52,340 nt of DNA from Methanomicrobiales archaeon HGW-Methanomicrobiales-2. GTDB taxonomy: Archaea > Halobacteriota > Methanomicrobia > Methanomicrobiales > Methanoculleaceae. Numbering within the stretch: position 1 is the first letter of the stretch; the number at the start of each line of letters is the position of its first letter. The notes under the pieces are model-generated. The model did not search any database. It had not been told where the DNA came from and saw only the letters and a list, made by a program, of their open reading frames with translations. The translations under genes and the position numbers were made by a program. The stretch is from positions 1-52,340 of the forward strand of contig PGYL01000026.1 of NCBI GenBank assembly GCA_002839645.1. Reading direction: 5' to 3'. Positions 1 through 6,855 of the stretch are shown here, in pieces.

Positions 1-2
1 TC

Positions 3-590
3 ACACCGCGGGGCTACAAGATCCTGATGGAAGTCCTTGGCAAGGGCCGGTGGCGCTCGGTCGTCGAGATCCCCTTCGTCTTCAAGGACCGCGAGGAGGG
101 GGAGAGCAAACTACGGCCGGACACCATTCTTGATTACCTCCGGCAGTGCGCCGATATCATCCGCTTCTCGGTCACGCGCCGGGCCGGCCCGGTCTATGGC
201 GAGTGGACGAAGATCGTCCGGTTCGGACTCGTCGGGCTCTCCGGGATCCTGGTCAACATGGGGCTCCTCTACGCCCTGACCGAGGTTGCCGGCCTCTACT
301 ACCTCGTTTCTGCAGCAATCGCGATCGAACTCTCGATCATAAACAACTTCGTCTGGAACGACGTCTGGACGTTTCGGTCCGCAAAGGGCCTCAGAACCGG
401 GCGGAGTCTCCAGCGCTTCTGGTCGTTCCAGGTGGTTTCGATGGGCGGGCTCGCCATCAATCTGGCCATCCTCTATCTCCTCGCAGATGCTGCCGGGGTC
501 TACTACCCCATCGCAAACCTTGCAGGAATACTCATCGCGTTTGCCTGGAATTATGCGGCGAACAGGCACTATACATGGAGGGGGGCATAG
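3..590 (+). CDS. Dolichol-phosphate mannosyltransferase-like glycosyltransferase with C-terminal GtrA membrane domain (5' end outside window)
   Basis: The frame is open from base 3, so this is the C-terminal part of a longer gene. The first ~50 residues (GYKILMEV, then VEIPFVFKDREEGESKL) match the end of a DPM1-type GT2 catalytic domain, which transfers sugar from a nucleotide sugar to a polyprenyl phosphate. The remainder has about four hydrophobic segments typical of GtrA, a membrane domain often fused to or paired with such enzymes. It probably acts at the cytoplasmic membrane in surface glycan assembly. The exact sugar and lipid acceptor cannot be told from sequence. Confidence 0.85.
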   Translation, partial: TPRGYKILMEVLGKGRWRSVVEIPFVFKDREEGESKLRPDTILDYLRQCADIIRFSVTRRAGPVYGEWTKIVRFGLVGLSGILVNMGLLYALTEVAGLYYLVSAAIAIELSIINNFVWNDVWTFRSAKGLRTGRSLQRFWSFQVVSMGGLAINLAILYLLADAAGVYYPIANLAGILIAFAWNYAANRHYTWRGA

Positions 591-677
591 CGGGAAGCTC
601 TCTGGAAGACCGGAGGGGCTCCCTCCTTTCCGGATAAGGGAAAAATGGTGTCGATTGATATCGAACGGACCGTCCGC

Positions 678-1844
678 TCAGAGAGAATATGCCCGGATGA
701 CGCCCCGGTAGACGTCCACTGCCTTATTGAGCTGCTCCACTGAAACCCGCTCGTCCACCGCGTGCAGCGTCGGGATCTCTCCCGGCCCGTACTCCACGAC
801 ATCGAAGCCCTTATCGCGGAGGTACTTCGCGTCGCTTGCAGCCCACTGGAGGAACGGCATCACCGTCCCGTAGACCCGTTCCACCTCACCGCAGATCGTC
901 CGGACAACCCTGGCATCCGGGGACGTCAGCGTCGGCTCGGCAACATCCGTCTCGTGTATCGTGGCATCCGGGGCATGTTCGGCGATGCTCCTCCTGAGGT
1001 CGTCAAGGGAGCAGCCCCACGGCACCCGGATGTCAAGCTCCATCCGGCACTGCTCCGCCACGATATTCGCCTTCTCACCGCCCTCGATGCGCCCCGGATT
1101 GAACATCAGCCTTGTCAGGATGTTGTCCCCTCCCTCGATCCCGAAGATATCGCGGAAGATCCGGGCGGACTGTGCGACGAGCGGCTGCAGGTCTTCGGTG
1201 ACGGGGAACGGGTGCGCGTGGACCTCCTGCAGGTAGCCGACCAGGTCGAACGCTGCCATGATGGCGCTCTTCCCGACCAGGGGATAGAGGGAACTATGGC
1301 CCGGCCTGCCGTGGAACGAGAGGTCGATCCGATAGAGGCCTTTCTGGCCGACCGCCGGGCTCATCGCCGGCGTCGGTTCGGCTATCAGGCAGTCGTGGGG
1401 CAGGAGCAGGTCTTCTGCAAGCAGCGACCGGATGCCGTGCTCCCCGCCGGTCTCTTCGTCGCAGACGAAGGCGAACTGCGCCTTCGGCTCCACCCCGCTC
1501 TCGAGGAGGTCGCGGTAGGCGATGAGGAGGGCGGCGCACCCTCCTTTCATGTCGGTGGCGCCTCTCCCCCAGACGTAGCCGTCGGCAACCTCCCCGCTGC
1601 AGGGGTCGTGCGTCCAGTCGTCGGGGATGGCGGGGACCACGTCGACGTGGCCGCAGAGGAGGAGCCGGGGGTCCGCCTCAGTCGTGACGAGGTTCTCCCG
1701 CCCGCCCGGATACGAGACGGTGCGGTTCTTCACCCCGAGCGAGTCGAGGAACTCTCCGATGAATGCGACCAGGTCGGCCGTACTCCCCGGCGGGTTCTCA
1801 CTCCTGATCCGGATAAGCGATGAAGTGAGTCGGGCGACATCCAT
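678..1844 (-). CDS. M20 family metallohydrolase (succinyl-diaminopimelate desuccinylase / acetylornithine deacetylase-like)
   Basis: 388 aa. The dinuclear zinc-binding pattern of M20 enzymes is visible: GHVDVV (His, Asp), WGRGATDMKGG (bridging Asp), DEETGGEHG (catalytic and metal Glu), IAEPT, and a late His in PTLHAVDERV. A lid domain lies around residues 175-290. The family removes N-acyl groups from amino acids such as N-succinyl-LL-diaminopimelate or N-acetylornithine. An AAGGAG site stands 7 nt before the ATG. It follows the gene at 1856-2365 by about 11 nt, so the two are likely cotranscribed. Substrate is uncertain; dapA and dapB are in the window but 18 kb away. Confidence 0.85.
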   Translation of the reverse strand: MDVARLTSSLIRIRSENPPGSTADLVAFIGEFLDSLGVKNRTVSYPGGRENLVTTEADPRLLLCGHVDVVPAIPDDWTHDPCSGEVADGYVWGRGATDMKGGCAALLIAYRDLLESGVEPKAQFAFVCDEETGGEHGIRSLLAEDLLLPHDCLIAEPTPAMSPAVGQKGLYRIDLSFHGRPGHSSLYPLVGKSAIMAAFDLVGYLQEVHAHPFPVTEDLQPLVAQSARIFRDIFGIEGGDNILTRLMFNPGRIEGGEKANIVAEQCRMELDIRVPWGCSLDDLRRSIAEHAPDATIHETDVAEPTLTSPDARVVRTICGEVERVYGTVMPFLQWAASDAKYLRDKGFDVVEYGPGEIPTLHAVDERVSVEQLNKAVDVYRGVIRAYSL

Positions 1845-1855
1845 GTACAGGCTCC

Positions 1856-2365
1856 TTATGCAGATCTGCTCCGCGCGTACTCGTCGAAGAGCCGGGCGAG
1901 CGCCGAGGTCCCATAGAGCTGTTTGATGAACTTCGGGTCAAAGAACTCGTCGACGAACGTCGAGAGGTAGTTGGCCGGGATTGCACTCTTGTCTTCGGGG
2001 TTGAGTACGATGCGGAAACTCCGGTACTGGGCGGGATCGTCGCTGTCGTAGACGCCGCTCCAGAGCATCGGGAGTTCTTCGAACATCTCCGGATGCTCGG
2101 TCTTGAGCCAGTTGATGAACCCGGGGAAGTATGCCCGCTCCCCGACTTTCGCCTCATCCACGCGCCAGCGCATATACTCCATGCTCATGATATTCCGGGG
2201 CGACATGTAGTTATACGCCAGGATGCCGAGGGTGAAGTCGATGTGGGCGAGGGCATCGGTGAAGTAAAAGTTCAGGACCGGATGAAAATCGGTAGGGCTC
2301 TCCAGGATCAGTGATTTACCGTACAATTTCTGCATGACACGGGCATACTCGTTTATTTCCAGCAT
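1856..2365 (-). CDS. Conserved hypothetical protein, ~169 aa
   Basis: I chose the ATG at 2365 because AGGAGAG lies 5 nt upstream; the frame is open 25 codons further but that extension is an unlikely leader. The protein starts MLEINEYARVMQKLYG and is soluble and acidic with several Trp/Tyr residues (FINWLKTEHPEMFEELPMLW). I do not recognise a domain or catalytic motif. Its stop TAA is followed directly by the ribosome binding site of the M20 gene, so it is probably the first gene of a two-gene operon. Confidence 0.75.
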   Translation of the reverse strand: MLEINEYARVMQKLYGKSLILESPTDFHPVLNFYFTDALAHIDFTLGILAYNYMSPRNIMSMEYMRWRVDEAKVGERAYFPGFINWLKTEHPEMFEELPMLWSGVYDSDDPAQYRSFRIVLNPEDKSAIPANYLSTFVDEFFDPKFIKQLYGTSALARLFDEYARSRSA

Positions 2366-2419
2366 ATTCTCTCCTATTGGGGAGAGTGGTACAAAAAGTA
2401 TTCCTTGGGTGCACTGCGA

Positions 2420-2490
2420 CTGCCGGAACGGCAGGAGCATGAGAAAACGCGAAGCGTTTTCTCGAACTCTGCCTTGCCCCTAACGGGGCA
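2420..2490. other. Three tandem perfect hairpins
   Basis: Three inverted repeats lie in 71 bp between moaA and the next gene downstream. CTGCCG/CGGCAG (2420-2434) has a GAA loop, GAGAAAACGC/GCGTTTTCTC (2441-2463) has a 10-bp stem and GAA loop, and TGCCCC/GGGGCA (2475-2490) has a TAAC loop. All stems are perfect. They lie just after the moaA stop, so a transcript end or RNA-processing role for moaA mRNA is possible. No strong T-tract follows. Confidence 0.6.
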
Positions 2491-2498
2491 CGCGTCGT

Positions 2499-3377
2499 TT
2501 ACACAAAGAACGGCTTGCGTCTGCTGACGGCTTCCCTGAAGGCGTCTTCCAGTTCTTTGCCGTGCTTGCCCGCGGTATCGATCAGGTTATCGCTCCGGAG
2601 GAGGCAGGGCTTGAGTTTGCCGTCCGAGGTCACGCGCAGGCGGTTGCAGAATGCGCAGAACTCCGTATTGTGGAGGGGGCGGACCACCTCGATCTCGGCG
2701 CCGTCGAGGCAGTACTTCTTCCGGTGGTGCATCCTGCGGGTGACGACCTGGGTCGCCCGATCGTTTAAGTCCCGCTCGACGCTATCCACGTCTCCGTGGA
2801 ACTTGCACTCGTTGAACTCCATCAACTCGATGACCTGCAGGATGAGGTCCTTTTTGCCCCGGACGAATGCCATGAAATCGTCCAGTTCATCCTCGTTGAT
2901 GCCGTCGAGGAGCACCATGTTGAGCTTGACCGGGGTCAGTCCGACCTCGATCGCCGCATCGATCCCGGCGAGAACGTCCGCGAGACAGTCTTTCCCCGTA
3001 ATGGCCCGGTAGCGCTCCGGGCGGAGCGTATCGAGGCTGACGTTCACCCGGGCAAGCCCGGCCTCTTTGAGTTCTGCAGCCTTTGCGGCAAGCAGCGTCC
3101 CGTTCGTCGTCAGGGAGGACTCGACGCCCGGCGGCACCGAGCGGATGATATCGACAAGATCACGGCGGAGCAGGGGCTCGCCGCCGGTGAACTTGATACT
3201 TTTAACGCCGAACTGCACGCCCACACGCATCAGCTCGGCGATATCCTCGGCACTCATCTGCTCCTTCGGGAGCACCTCACCCTCGGCGTGGCAGTAGATG
3301 CACCGCAGGTTGCACCGGGAGGTCAGGCTGATCCGGAGGTTGCTCACAGTCCGGTTATACGGGTCCTTCAGCATCAT
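2499..3377 (-). CDS. moaA: GTP 3',8-cyclase MoaA (molybdenum/tungsten cofactor biosynthesis)
   Basis: The radical SAM cluster motif CNLRCIYC is near residue 20 and GGEPLLR follows; near the C terminus a second cluster motif CAFCNRLRVTSDGKLKPC is intact. MoaA converts GTP to 3',8-cyclo-GTP, the first step of molybdopterin synthesis, which methanogens need for formylmethanofuran and formate dehydrogenases. The C terminus ends in RKPFFV without the Gly-Gly tail of bacterial MoaA. Start is placed at the MMLKDPYN methionines (3377 or 3374) with AAAGGAAG upstream. The start overlaps the end of rlmE by ~20 bp, suggesting coupling. Confidence 0.88.
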   Translation of the reverse strand: MMLKDPYNRTVSNLRISLTSRCNLRCIYCHAEGEVLPKEQMSAEDIAELMRVGVQFGVKSIKFTGGEPLLRRDLVDIIRSVPPGVESSLTTNGTLLAAKAAELKEAGLARVNVSLDTLRPERYRAITGKDCLADVLAGIDAAIEVGLTPVKLNMVLLDGINEDELDDFMAFVRGKKDLILQVIELMEFNECKFHGDVDSVERDLNDRATQVVTRRMHHRKKYCLDGAEIEVVRPLHNTEFCAFCNRLRVTSDGKLKPCLLRSDNLIDTAGKHGKELEDAFREAVSRRKPFFV

Positions 3378-3966
3378 CGCATCTTCCTTTGAAGTTCTTT
3401 GCAATAATGTAAGTCTCGGCACTCCCTTTCCGTGACGCCTTCGTCCGATACCCGCGGACAGAATAGAAGTGCTTCTTTGCCTCGGCCATCAATTCCCCGA
3501 AGAGCTCGCCCTGGAACGACTTTATTACCATGTTGCCGCCGGGCTTTAAGAGCGTGCAGGCAAACGCCAGAGCATCCTCGCCAAGCCCGATTGCGCGAGC
3601 CTGGTCGTAGGTCTTCTGGCCGGAGAGTTTCGGTGAGGCATCGGAGACCACGATGTTGACGATCCCACCGGCCTCCTCGCGGATGCGCTCCTGAACAAGA
3701 GGATCGGTAAAGTCCCCGACGATGGTGGTGACGCCTCCGATGGGCGCGATCGGGTTGAGGTCCACGCCGATGACCTTCCCTCCGGTCAGATCGCGGAGCA
3801 CCTGCAACCAGCTGCCCGGCGCCGCCCCGAGGTCGACGACGTTATCACTGGGTCTGATGATATCGTTGCGCTGCTGGATCTCCAGCAGTTTGTAGGCGGC
3901 CCGTGCCCGGTATCCCGCCTTCATCGCCTTTTTATAGACGCTGTCTTTTGACCATTGAGAACCCAT
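3355..3966 (-). CDS. rlmE: 23S rRNA 2'-O-ribose methyltransferase, FtsJ/RlmE family
   Basis: About 203 aa from the ATG at 3966 (MGSQWSKDSVYKKAMKAGYRARAAYKL), preceded by GGAGGG about 10 nt away; an in-frame ATG at 3984 lies upstream. SAM-binding VVDLGAAPGSWLQVL and the K-D-K-E residues (start region Lys, SDASPKLSG Asp, NMVIKSFQGE Lys, and Glu in SAETYIIA) are visible. The enzyme methylates the ribose of U2552-type positions in 23S rRNA. It is the chromosomal gene on the left of the integrated element and is divergent from the integrase. Confidence 0.88.
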   Translation of the reverse strand: MGSQWSKDSVYKKAMKAGYRARAAYKLLEIQQRNDIIRPSDNVVDLGAAPGSWLQVLRDLTGGKVIGVDLNPIAPIGGVTTIVGDFTDPLVQERIREEAGGIVNIVVSDASPKLSGQKTYDQARAIGLGEDALAFACTLLKPGGNMVIKSFQGELFGELMAEAKKHFYSVRGYRTKASRKGSAETYIIAKNFKGRCDDAEGPV

Positions 3967-4162
3967 TGCGAGATTACCCTCCACTTGAGGCTGACAGATG
4001 TACTTGACCCATCAAGCATTATCAAGGAGATTATGGATAGTATTTGATGCCGTTAATCATCAATGATACGGTTGCGGAGTACGGGCGACCGGAGTCTGCT
4101 GTGACCCCTCCCACGATAGGCGCCATGGGCTTCCGGTCTTGATCGTAAAGCACTATAATGAA

Positions 4163-4173
4163 AAGTGTGATTA
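4163..4173. repeat. Putative left attachment site (attL core)
   Basis: AAGTGTGATTA, identical to 16212-16222, 56 bp before the integrase start. It lies at the edge of the rlmE upstream region. An 11-bp match between two ~250-300-bp end regions is unlikely by chance but not impossible. Confidence 0.5.
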
Positions 4174-4228
4174 CCATCCACTTAACTGAATGAAAAGGGT
4201 ATTATAACCAGACTGCATACTATCCTCT

Positions 4229-5383
4229 ATGAGGCCTGCGAGCGGTCGGATAATCGATTTTGTCAGTCTCCAGGGGAACCCCGGGACTCAGTCTGCATAT
4301 CGGGGTGCAATTCGACGATACCTGGATTTCGTCTATGGCCCGGTCCGGAAAGGGCACCACGCGACTCAGGAGGAGGGGCACCGGTACGAGGAACTTGCCG
4401 AAGACTATTTCACCGGAGGGTATAACCACGCGGTTGACTTGCAGCGGTTCGCAGCGTCCTTGAACGCAGCAAAGACTCCGCCGAAAACAGCACAGTTCTG
4501 GCTCATTGTCGCCAAGGAGTTCTTCAAGTTCAACGGGGTGATCATCGACGACGACCTCTGGAAGATGACAAAGCGGCGCGGGCCGAAGGGGCGTCGGGCA
4601 CGGACACGCGAGGCGACGTTCAACAAAGATCTGATTCAGAAGATCCTGCCGTTCATGCCCCTGCAGGTGCGAGCGGTCTTCCTGACAATGGTTAGCTCGG
4701 GGACGCGGATCGGGGAGACTCTGGATCTGACGATGGCCGATATCCACCTCGACGAGGAGCCGGTCCGGATCGAGATCCCCGGGGACATCACCAAGTCCGG
4801 CGACCCCCGGACGACCTTCATCTCCCGGGACAAGGGGCTGCTCAAGTATCATGGGCAAGAGGCCCGGCCGCGGTCCGGGGAGGAAGCCCGACTGATCTTC
4901 CCGGCCCGGGCCACCACCAGCCAGGCGAGTTTTTGGGGTGCCCTGGAGAAGGCCGGGGTGGACGACCGAGACTCGAAGACCAACCGCCGGCAGATCCACC
5001 TGCACCAGTGCCGCAAGTATTTCCGGACCGCGGCAGCGCAGCGGATCCCCGTGGACGCGGTGGAACTGATGATGGGTCACGAGGGATATCTGAGCGATGC
5101 GTATGTTCGGTATAGCCTCGACGAACTCCGGCAGTATTACGTACAGGCCGAGCCGGTCCTCTGTGTCGGGGTCTCGGATGACCTGGCAGGTGTGATCGTC
5201 GGCGGGCGGCTCGACGCACTCAAGGAGGAGAACATCACACTGCGGGCGGAACTCACCCAGATACAGCGACAGATTGCGACGATGAACGCGATGCAGGCCG
5301 ATGTGGGCGCTACCCCGGAGGCCCTGCAGCGGCTGGTGGACGAGCGGATTAAGGCGATGATGAGCGAAAGAGGGAAGATATAA
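4229..5383 (+). CDS. Tyrosine recombinase / integrase
   Basis: 384 aa. An N-terminal SAM-like core-binding domain (about 10-110) is followed by the catalytic domain with a complete R-K-HxxR-H-Y set: SSGTRIGE, DITKSGDPR, HLHQCRKYF, MGHEG and DAYVRYS. The last ~60 residues (LKEENITLRAELTQIQRQI) form a coiled coil, probably for oligomerisation. It would integrate or excise the element between the AAGTGTGATTA repeats. A TATA-like TATTATAAC ~22-30 nt before the ATG and no Shine-Dalgarno suggest a leaderless transcript. The gene is unsplit, unlike SSV-type integrases that are disrupted on integration. Confidence 0.93.
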   Translation: MRPASGRIIDFVSLQGNPGTQSAYRGAIRRYLDFVYGPVRKGHHATQEEGHRYEELAEDYFTGGYNHAVDLQRFAASLNAAKTPPKTAQFWLIVAKEFFKFNGVIIDDDLWKMTKRRGPKGRRARTREATFNKDLIQKILPFMPLQVRAVFLTMVSSGTRIGETLDLTMADIHLDEEPVRIEIPGDITKSGDPRTTFISRDKGLLKYHGQEARPRSGEEARLIFPARATTSQASFWGALEKAGVDDRDSKTNRRQIHLHQCRKYFRTAAAQRIPVDAVELMMGHEGYLSDAYVRYSLDELRQYYVQAEPVLCVGVSDDLAGVIVGGRLDALKEENITLRAELTQIQRQIATMNAMQADVGATPEALQRLVDERIKAMMSERGKI

Positions 5384-5386
5384 TCT

Positions 5387-6109
5387 TTATATCAGGGATC
5401 TCAGGGTCTTTAATCGGTCGCATTCAGATTCACGCTGTATCATCTCGTCTAAGATGAAAAACCGCCCCTTAGATTCCTTGAACCGTGGCGCCAGCTCGGT
5501 TGAGAAGAAATCCACCTCCTCCTCGTGGTAACCATAGCACGTGAACTGATCCCATAGTCTGAAAAAGAGATCTCGGTATAGCGATTCATAGATCTTGATG
5601 TCCCAGTTCTCTCTCCCCAACTCAGTGTCGGAGGCGTACGTGGACACAAATTCATACGCACGGGTATGTCTCTCCAACGCGGCCCACAACGGGCGAGTTG
5701 CCCAATGGCTTTTCAAAGCAGTAGTATTGCCCTCAGTCGCGAAGGAGAAATATTCTGCAAAAATATCGAGCGCTTCGTGTAAATCCTGGTTATTGTGCAA
5801 GAGGGAGGAGAACTCACTGTGGTATTCTGGAGATGGGTCGCGGCCGTCGGCATCCACAGACGACCCACGGTACATTGTATCTACGACGAGCGCGAACCCC
5901 AGGAGAGTTAGCCGCAGCTCGTTGACCCGAACTGTTTTGACATTCTCGCCCTTAGTTACTGACACTAACTTCTTCTTGTGCAACATCTTGCAGATCTTGT
6001 TTATCCCGGACTGATCGCGCTCCAGTTCTTTTGCAATCGCGAATGCATTGGTTCCGGGAGCGAGCCCGATTTTATGTAACGCATCACGCTGGGTTTTCGA
6101 CAGAGACAT
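5387..6109 (-). CDS. Winged-helix regulator with uncharacterised C-terminal domain
   Basis: 240 aa. Residues 1-65 (LSKTQRDALHKIGL...SGINKICKMLHKKKLVSV) look like a MarR-type winged helix with a basic wing. The rest (about 90-240) is helical, rich in aromatic residues, with no motif I recognise. It is divergent from the RHH gene at 6178 across a ~70-bp region with a perfect TAGGA-ATAC-TCCTA palindrome just before its start codon, which suggests autoregulation. Its base composition is more AT-rich than its neighbours. By position it is a candidate lysogeny or copy-number switch of the element. Confidence 0.75.
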   Translation of the reverse strand: MSLSKTQRDALHKIGLAPGTNAFAIAKELERDQSGINKICKMLHKKKLVSVTKGENVKTVRVNELRLTLLGFALVVDTMYRGSSVDADGRDPSPEYHSEFSSLLHNNQDLHEALDIFAEYFSFATEGNTTALKSHWATRPLWAALERHTRAYEFVSTYASDTELGRENWDIKIYESLYRDLFFRLWDQFTCYGYHEEEVDFFSTELAPRFKESKGRFFILDEMIQRESECDRLKTLRSLI

Positions 6110-6111
6110 AC

Positions 6112-6170
6112 TAGGAATACTCCTATCCTATATGGACGACAATGCCCTATATACCTTCCCGTCCTATACA
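6112..6170. promoter_or_regulatory. Divergent promoter with palindromic operator
   Basis: TAGGAATACTCCTA (6112-6125) is a perfect inverted repeat two bases before the winged-helix start codon. CCTATAT-type sequences recur at 6127-6133, 6146-6153 and 6163-6168. CTATATAC at 6147-6154 sits ~27 nt before the ATG at 6178, the spacing expected for a TATA box of a leaderless archaeal transcript. The repeats probably let one of the two flanking regulators control both promoters. Confidence 0.6.
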
Positions 6171-6177
6171 CCCTTGC

Positions 6178-6405
6178 ATGTCTACTCGAATAAGCGGAGG
6201 CCGGATCTATTCCTCTACGTGCCTCCAAATCGACGCTTCGCTAAAAGAGCGTGCAAAAGAGGCCGGGATTAACATGTCTCGTACTCTCCGAGATGCGCTT
6301 GAAGCGAAGTTAGAAGAAATCGAGAGCGAGAGGGGCGATCACGCGCCAACGGTCCGCCCCTCCCACCAGTTCCAGCGCGACCCCATGAAGGAGGCGAGCC
6401 GGTGA
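6178..6405 (+). CDS. Ribbon-helix-helix DNA-binding protein (CcdA-like)
   Basis: 75 aa from the ATG at 6178 (MSTRISGGRIYSS). The strand-helix-helix pattern LQIDASLKERAKEAGINMSRTLRDALEAKLEEIESE is typical of RHH repressors and CcdA-type antitoxins. The in-frame ATG at 6142 is rejected because it lies upstream of the TATA box at 6147-6154. The start appears leaderless. No CcdB-like toxin is recognised next to it, so it is more likely a regulator than an antitoxin. Its last codons overlap the next gene by 4 nt (GTGA). Confidence 0.72.
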   Translation: MSTRISGGRIYSSTCLQIDASLKERAKEAGINMSRTLRDALEAKLEEIESERGDHAPTVRPSHQFQRDPMKEASR

Positions 6406-6671
6406 CTATCTCTCTGTCTCCAGGGGCTATGAAAATTCCGCCGGCAACGAAAGAGAACCCTCGCCAGGTAACCCGGGAGATGATCGAGGTATTCGAGGCG
6501 AATAACCCAGTCCTCGCGGGGATCGGCGCGATCATGCTCGATATGGGAGTGTGGTGCGTGAACGAAAACAGCGACGAGAACAAGGATTCGAGGAAGGCCC
6601 CGACGAAGGCCCCCCTCAGCGACACACGAGGATCGACGTATGCTAGGACATTCATCGACTGCACGATATAA
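6402..6671 (+). CDS. Hypothetical protein, 89 aa
   Basis: GTG start overlapping the previous stop by 4 nt, with AAGGAGG 7 nt upstream, so translation is well supported. An internal ATG at 6429 is an alternative start. The N-terminal half (PRQVTREMIEVFEANNPVLAGIGAIMLDMGVW) could form an amphipathic helix and a short hydrophobic helix; the C-terminal part is polar. Not recognised. It is not obviously a CcdB-type toxin. Confidence 0.6.
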   Translation: MTISLSPGAMKIPPATKENPRQVTREMIEVFEANNPVLAGIGAIMLDMGVWCVNENSDENKDSRKAPTKAPLSDTRGSTYARTFIDCTI

Positions 6672-6855
6672 AAACATTGGTATATCGTCAGAAACGCCGG
6701 CGGAGGCAATCGACCCAGAGGCCCCGCTCTGCGAGACAGACTGTACAAAGTGCGGCGGGTATCTTCTGTCAAACGCGCCGTGCCCTCGCAAAGGTGATAG
6801 GGGCTGCTTGTTTTTAAAGAACCGCCGGTTCCAACTCGTGAAGGGGGACGCATGA
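6640..6855 (+). CDS. Small cysteine-rich protein, 71 aa
   Basis: Contains C-x3-C-x2-C followed by two more cysteines (CETDCTKCGGY...APC...RGC), a possible zinc-binding knuckle. It overlaps the preceding ORF by 32 bp and the primase gene by 4 nt (ATGA), with GAGG ~9 nt before the ATG. A TATA-like GATATAAAAAC around 6664-6674 inside its start region could be a separate promoter for the replication gene. Function unknown; position suggests a replication accessory protein. Confidence 0.55.
   Translation: MLGHSSTARYKNIGISSETPAEAIDPEAPLCETDCTKCGGYLLSNAPCPRKGDRGCLFLKNRRFQLVKGDA

Noticed and set aside
762-1823. Long plus-strand open frame (353 codons)
   Set aside because: Antisense to the M20 gene, which has intact motifs and a ribosome site; a GC-rich shadow.
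6178-6671. CcdA/CcdB-type toxin-antitoxin pair
   Set aside because: The RHH half fits an antitoxin, but the following 89-residue protein shows no toxin fold I can recognise; regulator is the safer reading.
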